Assembly: GCF_033115175.1 (NCBI RefSeq)
Contig: NC_084831.1
Coordinates: 7,908,540-7,972,539 of the forward strand
Reading direction: 5' to 3'
Source: Lepus europaeus
Lineage: Eukaryota; Chordata; Mammalia; Lagomorpha; Leporidae
DNA length: 64,000 nucleotides
Below, piece after piece: positions 42,701 to 51,700 of this stretch (its first letter is position 1; each line of letters begins with the position of its first letter). The notes beneath the pieces were generated by a model, which searched no databases, was not told where the DNA came from, and saw only the letters and a program-made list of their open reading frames with translations. Position numbers and translations under genes: made by a program.

Positions 42701-45700
42701 GGTCCCTGTGCTCAGGCACACTCCCAGGTGGTCTTCTCAGGCGGGACCTGAGAAGGCCCGAGGGCTCCCTGTCGACTGGAAGCCACCCCCAGAGCGCGAC
42801 AGATCATCTGCGAGTCGTGGGCTGGCGGGGAGGGCAGGGCAGCTCTGGCTGTTCCTCCTGGGAGCTTTCCTGGATGTTAGGTCTGTCAGACGGGGAAACT
42901 GAGGCAGGGGAGCCTCAGCCTTCTAGAAGCTTCTTTTCCTTGGGGCTTAACTGGTCAAGTGGAGCTGGCTTGCTTAGAGATTTGTGAAACAAAGGTGATG
43001 TCACGGAGAGGGGACATGTGGCAGGATCTGTGGCACTTCCAGATTCTATGCTCTGCCCCAGCTGATGGTGGCCCTTGGCCAGGTGCTCACCTCCAGTATG
43101 GGCCCTTCCAGCTCTGGGAGAAATCCAGCCTCTGTGTACTGATGACTGTTGTGTGCACGGTCTCGGTGGGGAGGGAGCCAGGGCACTGGGATGAGGCGTG
43201 TTCCTGAGCAGGGCAGGACTGGGAAGCGCTCCGCGTTGATTTTCGGGAGGCGGCAGTGATGGAGACGCCTCCCCCTGTCTGCTCTGGGTCTCGCTGCCCC
43301 CGTGGAGGGGGGCTGTCTCCATGTCCGCTTCCTCGGCCACTTCTCTCGGTCTAAAAGCTTCAGCTTGGGACCACCATGTCTGGCCTTGTGCCCTTGGCCA
43401 GACCCTTCCTAAGAGGGGACAGTGGCTGGCTCCTTAGATGAAGGCCAGAATCTCGGGCGGGCGTTGTGGCGCCCTGGGTTAAGCCACTCGTCATGCCAAC
43501 CGCTTACAAGGCCGGAGCACCAGTGGGAGTTCCTCCGCTCTGCTTCCAGTTCAGCTCCCTGCTCATGCGCCTGGGAAAGCAGTGGGAGATGGCCCAAGTG
43601 CTTGGGCCCCTGCACCCACGTGGGAGACCTGGATGAAGCTCCTGGCTCCTGGCTTCAGCCTGGCCCAGCCTTGGCTGTTGCAGCCATTTGGGGAGTGAAC
43701 CAGTGGATGGAAGATGGATTTTCTCTCGTTCCTTTCTGTCTTTTCCCCTCCTACCCTCCCCGTGTGTCACTCTGCCTTTCAAATAAACAAACACATTTTT
43801 AAGAAATACAGCAGAATCCTGGGGCTGGCGCTGTGGCGCAGCGAGTTAATGCCTTGGCCTGAAACGCCGGCATCCCACATGGGCACCAGTTCAAGACCCG
43901 GCTGCTCCGCTTCTGATCCAGCTCCCTGGGAAGGCAGGTTTCCAGAATGTTCTGTGCTCCTTTCTGTCACGCAGGTGCTGTCCCTTCTGCCCAAAATGCC
44001 TTGTCCCCTTTCTGCCCTGGTGGTCACCTTGGTCTGGGCTTAAAGGTCACCTCCTTGGCGAAGCCTCCCCGACCACCCCCTCTCTCCCCACTCCCCTGCT
44101 GGACAAAGCAGTTCCTCCCCCTTTGCTATAACTTCCCTCAGGCAGGGGTCTTCCGGGTCCCACCATTACCTGGTGAGCAGGTGTTCCCAGCTAGTTGTCA
44201 CCACAGGGCAGCCATGTCCACACCTTTGGATCGCAGACTGGTGCAGGGCAGGTGCCGGTGGTACCGGGTTAATGGGCAGGTGCTTGAGAAACTAAATAGC
44301 ACCATTTGCTCTCTTCTCGGAGCTCCTGGGGAAAGAAACCCGTGGATGACCAAGCCTCCCCTGTCTGTGTCCCTATCTTTTCTGTTTTCAAACATTTACT
44401 TAGTTGAAAGGTAGAATGACAGGGAGGGAGAGAGATCCTCAGTCAGCTGGTTCACTCCCCGCGTCTAAATGCCTGCAGCAGCTGGGAGCCAGGAACTTCA
44501 TCAGGATTTCCACGTGGGTGGCTGAAACCAAAGTGCTTTGTCACCCACGTTAGTGGGGGCTGGGACTTGAAGGGACTTGGATACGTGATGCAGGCATCCC
44601 CGGTGCTCAGCCCACTGTGCCACAGCACCCGCCCCACTTTCCCCATCTTGTCGTGGGGAGAGGCCTAATGGCCAGCTAACACAGCCTTGGGTTTGAATCC
44701 TGGCTCTGCCGCTGGCCAGCCCTGTGACCTTGGGCAAATTACTTCTGCGCCTCAGTGTTGTCGGCTGTAAAATGGTTCAGCACTGTGGTGTGTTTCCATA
44801 CAGAAAGGCTTCGAGTGGTCCCAGCACATGGGACCTGCTCGGTGGTAAAGGGGAGGAGGACGGTCACTGGAACATGGGACCTGCTCGGTGGTATGGGGGG
44901 AGACGGTGGCAAAGGCTCCCTCCAGAGCCCTTTGTGGTGCAGACCTAGCCCTAAAGTTGGGCACATCTGGCCTTAGAGGGTTGTTTTCTAGTCTCTTGCT
45001 GGAAGAGGAGTTTCTTCTGGGCCATGGAGCCAGGCCTGTTTGGGTTCACCCCGGCCCTGAGCCCTGGAGGCGGAGGTGACGGTGACGGTGGCATCTCCCA
45101 GCTGTCTGCCCCCTTGGGTGGGGGCCATCTCCATTTCTCAGCAGCCCAGATGGTTTCCCTCAGCTCAAGGCCTGCGCCTCCAGGGCCAGGGCTGGGAGCA
45201 CTGGTTTTAGGTCAACTTTGAAGGAGAATTCTAGCTTTGCCACTTGTTTTTGGAATCTGAGCAATTTAATTTACTTCTGAGCCTAGGGTTTTTGTTGGTT
45301 TGTTTTTTAAGATTCATTATTGCTTTGAAAGGCAGAGAGGAGAGACAGAGATCTTCCACGCACTGGTTCACTCCCCACACGGCTGCAACAGCCAGGGCCG
45401 AGTCAGGCAGGGGCTTCATCTGGGTCTCCCACATGGGGCAGGAGCCCAGGAGCAATAGAAGGGAACTGGATTGAAGTGGAGCAGCCGGCACTCCAGCTGG
45501 CGCCCATGGGTGATGGCAGCGCCAGTTTTCTCATCTGTTCATGGGACCAACAACAGCGTGCGCTGCAGAGGCCGCGAGAAGGTCGTGGCGGGTGCTCGGC
45601 GCGGGGTCTGGCACAGCGTAGGTGTCCAGTGGAGCAGCTCTGCCCGCAGGCTCGCCCCTCCTCTGCTGGAGACTTTTATAAAGAGTTGCTGTTTAAGCCA

Positions 45701-48700
45701 CCTGCTGCCACCTGAGGGACAGCAGGTGAGAAGACGGTCGTCCTCTGACGCGGGAGAGGAAGGCGCGCTTCGGGTCCGAGCCGTCCCCTGGTCCGCGTGC
45801 AGAGCGCCGGCTGCACCGGTGCGGTGGTCCCGGATCTGGGCAGGTGCAGGTTCACTGTTCATCCTCGTAGCCAGCTGGGAGTGGATTTCCACGGGGCTCT
45901 AGAACGGAGCAGCACCGTTACCATCTCCCCAGGGAATGGGCTTGAAAATGACACCGAGGTGGGGGTAGGCGATGGACCGGGGTCTCTCCTGCTGTCCGTG
46001 ATGTGGCTTCGGGAAGATGTTCAGCCCACGCCCACCATAGGGCGCTGACAAAGTAGGTGAGGGCCTTCCACGTGAGAGCCAAACCCTCTTTGTGAGTGCC
46101 ACTCGACAGAGGCCGCCCACCTGTGGGAGGGACTGACCTCGCAGGCAAGAGACCCAGGGCCCAGCTGCCGCCACCGCCATCTTCCACCTGGACCGCTGGG
46201 GCACCCCAACTAAAGGCTTTTGAAACACTCTTAGAGGGGCCGGCGTTGTGGCAAAGCAGGCAAAGCTGCTGCCTGCTGTGCTGGCATCCCACATGGGTGC
46301 TGGTTCATCTCCTGGCTGCTGCACTTCTGATCCAGCCCCCTGCTAATGTGCCTGGGAAAGCAGCAGAGGATGGCTCGAGTGCTTGGGCCCCTGCACCCAT
46401 GTGGGAGACCTGGAGGAAGCTGCTGGCCCTGGCTTTGCCCCAGCCCTGGCTTTTGCGGCCATTTGAGGAGTGAACCAGCAAATGGAAGGTCTCTCCGTCT
46501 CTTTTCCTAACTCTGTATTTCAATAAATAAATAAATAAATCCTAAAGAGCTTTTTTTTTTTTAAGAAAGTTCTTTGCTGGCGCGTGGCTCACTAGGCCAA
46601 TCCTCCGCCTGCGGTGCTGGCACCCCGGGTTCTAGTCCCAGTTGGGGCACCGGATTCTATCCCGGTTGCCTCTCTTCCAGGCCAGCTCTCTGCTGTGGCC
46701 TGGGAGTGCAGTGGAGGATGGCCCAAGTGCTTGGGCCCTGCACCCGCATGGGAGACCAGGAGAAGCACCTGGCTCCTGGCTTCAGATCGGTGCAGCGCGC
46801 TGGCCGTAGCGGCTATTTGGGGGTTGAACCAACGGTAAAGGAAGACCTTTCTCTCTCTCTCACTGTCTAACTCTGCCTGGCAAAAAAAAAAAAAAAGAAG
46901 AAGAAGAAGAAGAAAGAAAGAAAAAGAAAGAAAGTTCTTTAGAATTTTTTTCAGTTAACGTATCCTGATGTATTTGAAAGGCAGAGGGACAGAGACAGAG
47001 AGAGCTCCGCTGCTGGCTCTCAACAGCCGGGAGCCAGGACTTGAGCCGTCACCTGCTGCCACCCAGGGTGTGCAGTAGCGGGAAGCTGGGTGGAGCGCAG
47101 AGCCAGGACACCACCCTGGGCACTGGCTGGGGTGTCCTGGCTGGGGGCCACAGGTGTCCCAGGTGGCATCTGAGTGCCGCCCCTGCCAGTTCTTTTTTTT
47201 CTTTTAAGATTTATTTGAAAGGCAGAGATGGAGAGGGAGTGAGGGAGAGACGGAGAGGGAGGTCTTCCATCCACTGGTTCACTCCCTGGAGCTGTGCCGA
47301 TCCGAAGCCAGGAGCCAGGAGCTTATTCCAGGTCTCCCACATGGGTGCAGGGGCCCAAGGACTTGGGCCATCTTCTACAGCTTTCCCAGGCCATAGCAGA
47401 GAGCGGGATCAGAATGGAGCGGCTGGGACTCGAACCGGTGCCCATATGGGATGCTGGTATTGGCTTTACTGCTGTGCCACAGTGCTGCCCCAGGCCCCCC
47501 ACCCCCGCCAGTTCTCATCTCTCTTCCACTCTTCCCCGGCAGATGCCTGGGCTCTTTACAGCAGACTCTATAGCTCTCACCTGTCCTTGCCATCCCGGCC
47601 CAGATGCCCCGGCTCTCCCTCTCCGCCTGAGCCCTGGACCACTGCCAGGCGCCACTGGAACTCTCAACTTGGGCTTTCTCTCTCGAGTGGCCATGGCCAC
47701 GCCCTCCGCCCATCGGGGCCTTGGGTCCTGGCCATTGCTCCTCCAGCGCTGGGGCGGAGTCCGGCCGCTCGGAGGCCCTCGCTGATGGAGCTCTTCCTGC
47801 CTCGCATCGCGCCGTGTTCCTCCGCTCGGGGCCCTCTGTTCACCGGAAGCGGCAACCAGGGCCAGGAAAGGGGCTGTGAAGTTAAGGCCACAGAGGGCAG
47901 TGGAAGGTGGAATGTTACAGGAGGCCGGAGGAAAAGCCGGGATTTCCGTGGCACCGCGGCGCGCCCTCGGCAGGTCCAGGCTCTTTCCCGAGCCTTAGGT
48001 CCCTTGCTCTTCCTCTCCATCCTCAGTGACCACTTCCCTCCCTGCCCCCACAGCACCTTAGTTCCAGCAATTTCTAAGAAATTTCTCGTGTTTCAGCCAC
48101 CGCATTTCCCATGGAGGCTTCTTCCAGCTCCGGAGCAGGTTGCCTGCACGGCCCAGAGGCTCTGCCGGCTCTGGCCTTGGACACAGGAGGGCTCTGGGTG
48201 GCAGCTGCCCGAGGGAGGGGGAGGGAGGTGGCAGCGCCCCCAGCCTGGGCGCTGTTCTCTGTCTTCACCCCTGGCTGTTGCTGTGGTGTGTCTTGGAGAC
48301 ATCAATGAAACCCCTGGAGGTGCCAGACAGGGGCCGCCTGTGTGATTTTGTTGTTGTTTTAACATTGATAGAGTGATAGAGATCTACTATTCTCTGGTCC
48401 ACTTCCCGGATGCTTGCAACAGCCAAGGCTAGGCCAGGCTGAAGCCAGGGGCCTGGAGCCCCATCCGGGTCTCACGTGGGTGGCAGGGACCCAAGTACTT
48501 GGGCCATCCTCCGCTGCCTCCCAGGATCCACTAGCAGGAAGCAGAACAGCCGGGACTCGAACCAGGGAAGCCGGCGTCCCAAGCAGCGCCCGGTTCAGGA
48601 AGCTTTCCTGCCCCGGGGTGGCCTTGTTCACTGACACCTTCCCCCTCTGTGCCGCAGGTGATTCTCCTGATCCACTGGCTGCTGACAACCTGGTGAGTGG

Positions 48701-51700
48701 ACAGCCTGTGCGTGGCGGCTGCATCCGTAGCTCCTGGCTCTGTGCCGGCTGGGTCAGGCCCTGGCTCTGCAGTGTGGCAGCCAGGTCACTTCGGGCAGCC
48801 GTCCGCCTCTCAGGGCCATGGCAGGAGCCGTGGGGTGGGGGTGGGGGGGAGCGTGACAGTGCTCGTCAGACACGCCCCAGGGTCGCACACTTGACCTGCA
48901 GTGCTGCCGTCTGATGATCAGTGGACAGACGGGAGCCCATGCGTGTGCACCCATGCTGCGCGTGCCGGCAGCTGTGCCTGAAGGGGCGGTGACAGCCGCA
49001 GCTCACGGCGGGGGAGCGGGGTCAGGTGCGGATTTCTCAGTCATCGGGAGGTTCCTGTGAGACGGCCCACACCCCTGCTTTCTTGTTTGTTTATTTTTGA
49101 AAGGCAGAGGGGGAGGGGGAGAGAGGGAGGGGGAGGGGAGAGAGAGATGGGGAGAGAGGGAGAGAGGGGCAGGGAGAGAGGGGGAGGGAGAGGGGGAGAC
49201 AGAGAAGTGAGGTCAAACATCCACCAGTCACTCCCTAAACGGCCACCACAGCCAGTGCTGGGCCAGGCCGATGTGAAGCCAGGAGCCAGGAGCTCCTTCT
49301 GGGTCTCCCACGTGGGTGCAGGGGCCCAAGCACCTGGGCCATCTTCCACTGCTTTCCCAGGTGCAATAGCAGGGAGCTGGACTGGAAGCAGAGCAGCTGG
49401 GACTCGAACAAGTGCCCACATGGGATGCTGGCACCGCAAGCAGCAGCTTAACTCACTGTGCCACAGCACCAGTCCCATTTATTCAATTTCTTTTCTTTCT
49501 TTCTTTCTTTCTTTTTTTTTTTTAAGATTTATTTATTTATTTGAAGGGCAGAGTTACAGAAAGAGATCTTCCATCTGCTGGCTCGCTCCCCAAATGGCCT
49601 CACTCAAAGGCCAGGGATGGGCCAAACCAAAGCCAGCGCTCTCTTCCTTTGGGCCTCCCATATGGGTGCAGGGGCCCAAGGACTTGGGCTGTCTTCCACT
49701 GTTTTCCCAGCCACATAACAGGGAGCTGGATCGGAAGTGGAGCAGCTGGGCCTCAAAGCTGGCACCCATATGGGATGCTGATGCTGCAGCCCGGGGCTTA
49801 TTTACTTATTTTTTAAATATTTATTTATTTATTTATTTGAAAGAGTTACACAGAGAGAGGAGAGGCAGAGAGAGAGAGAAAGGTCTTCCATCCCATGGTT
49901 CACTCCCCAGATGGCCGCCATGGATGGAGCTGCACCGATCCGAAGCCAGGAGCCAGGAGCTTCTTCCAGGTCTCCCATTTGGGTGCAGGGGCCCAAGGAC
50001 TTGGGCCATCTTCTACGGCTTTCCAAGGCCATAGCAGAGAGCTGGATTGGAAGTGGAGCAGCCAGGTTTCGAACCCGTGCCTGTATGGGATGCCGGCACT
50101 GCAGGTGGCAGCTTAACTCCCTACGCTACAACGTCAGCCCCATGCTGTGCCTTTAAGCTGCTGGGCCCCAGCGCCAGCCCCACCACCTGCTTTCTGAAGC
50201 CAGAAGATGAGATCATTTATTCTGAAACATCTGGAACCCAGTTGCACCCTCCACTGAGCTGCTGGGCACCTGTTTGCTACGTGCTACACTTCAGTGAAAG
50301 TCATTTAAAGTTAGGAAGCAGGGACCAGTGCTGTGGCGCAGTAGGTTAAGCCTCTGCCTGCATCGCTGACATCCTATCTGGTGCCAGTTCGAGTCCCGGC
50401 TGCTCCACTTCTCTTCCAGCTCCTTGCTAATGGCCTGGGAAGGCAGTGGAAGATGGCCCAAGTCCTTGGGCCTCTGCACCCATGTGGGAGACCCGGAAGA
50501 AGCTGGCTTCAGGTCGGCCTGGCTGCAGCAGTTGTGGCCACTTGAGGAGTGAACCAGAGGATGGAAGACCTCTCTCTGTCTCTGTCTCTCTCTCTCTCTA
50601 ATTCTTCATTCAAATAAATTTAAAAATCTTAAAAAAAAAAAAAAGAGGCACCCTGCCGCACAGTGGGGCAGCGTCCGTGGGCACAGTGAGAAGGAAGGCC
50701 GGCCCGGACCGCGCTGCCTGGGCCTCGCACGCAGCCGAGCAGAGGGGCAGGAGCACGGCTGTAAGCCGACTCGGCGGCTGTAAGCCGCTCGGTGGCTGTG
50801 TGAGCCCTGGCGAGTTGCTCAGCTTCTCTGTGCCTCGGTTCCCTCGTCCCCAAGATGAGGGTAAGATGAGTGCCCGCCTCCCAGAGCTGTCACTGACGCA
50901 GAGCACGGAGACAGATGGCGCTGACGCACTGGGACTGTTGCAGACAGCAGCCGGTGTCCTGTGAGGCTGGCGGCTCTCACTGGGTTGGCAGCAGTGTCCG
51001 GTGGAGCCACGCCCTGAACACTGAAACGGGCTGGCACGTGCTGAGAGGCAGTGAGGAGGGGTCTCGGAGTTAACATCTGAGCTGAGACTAACATGACCAA
51101 AGGGGCGCGTGTTCAGGGGCCGAGCTGTTTTATTTCCGACAGAAAACCAGTGGAGAATTTAGCAGAGCGCTGACCTCGGTTACTGTTGCTATTTTGAGAA
51201 CAGACTGCAGGGGGCAGGAGTGGGAGCAGGGAGACCAGTGTGGAGTGGCCATGGCCGTGGCTGCTGGCACTCAGGCGAGGATGGGACCATGTGACCGGAT
51301 TCAGGATCTAGGGGGGGATAGAGACGGTGCCAGCGGCCTCGCAGACTGTGCGGCTTCTCAGGAGGCCTGGGACCCTGCGCGGGAGGGAGGGGCTGCAGGA
51401 GGGGCGGGCACCTGCAGAGTAGGGGCCCCCTGACCTGACTGAGGTACCTCTTCCTACAGGGGCTGCATCGTGTTCTCAGGATCCTATGCCTGGGCCAACT
51501 TCACCGTCCTGGCCTTGGGCGTGTGGGCTGTGGCCCAGCGGGACTCCATTGACGCCATAAGCATGGTGAGTCTGGGCCGAGCCGGGGCCCTGCACTGTGT
51601 TTCCCTCGCCCAGCCAGTCTTCTCCCTCCACCTCGGGCCCCATTGTCCATGGGTGCAGCCTCGTAACTAAGCCTCCTGGGCTACCAGCCCGCCTGGCTTC

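Larger units (their letters stand above)
41246..43450. other. AGTRAP intron 1, unique stretch
   Basis: No exon recognised. Contains MIR pieces at 42170-42290 and 42325-42445. Several open frames exist on both strands, none with recognisable content. Confidence 0.5.

Noticed and set aside
47041-48345. 434-codon frame in AGTRAP intron 1
   Set aside because: Translates through a reversed SINE and unique intronic sequence, with no domain and no splice support.
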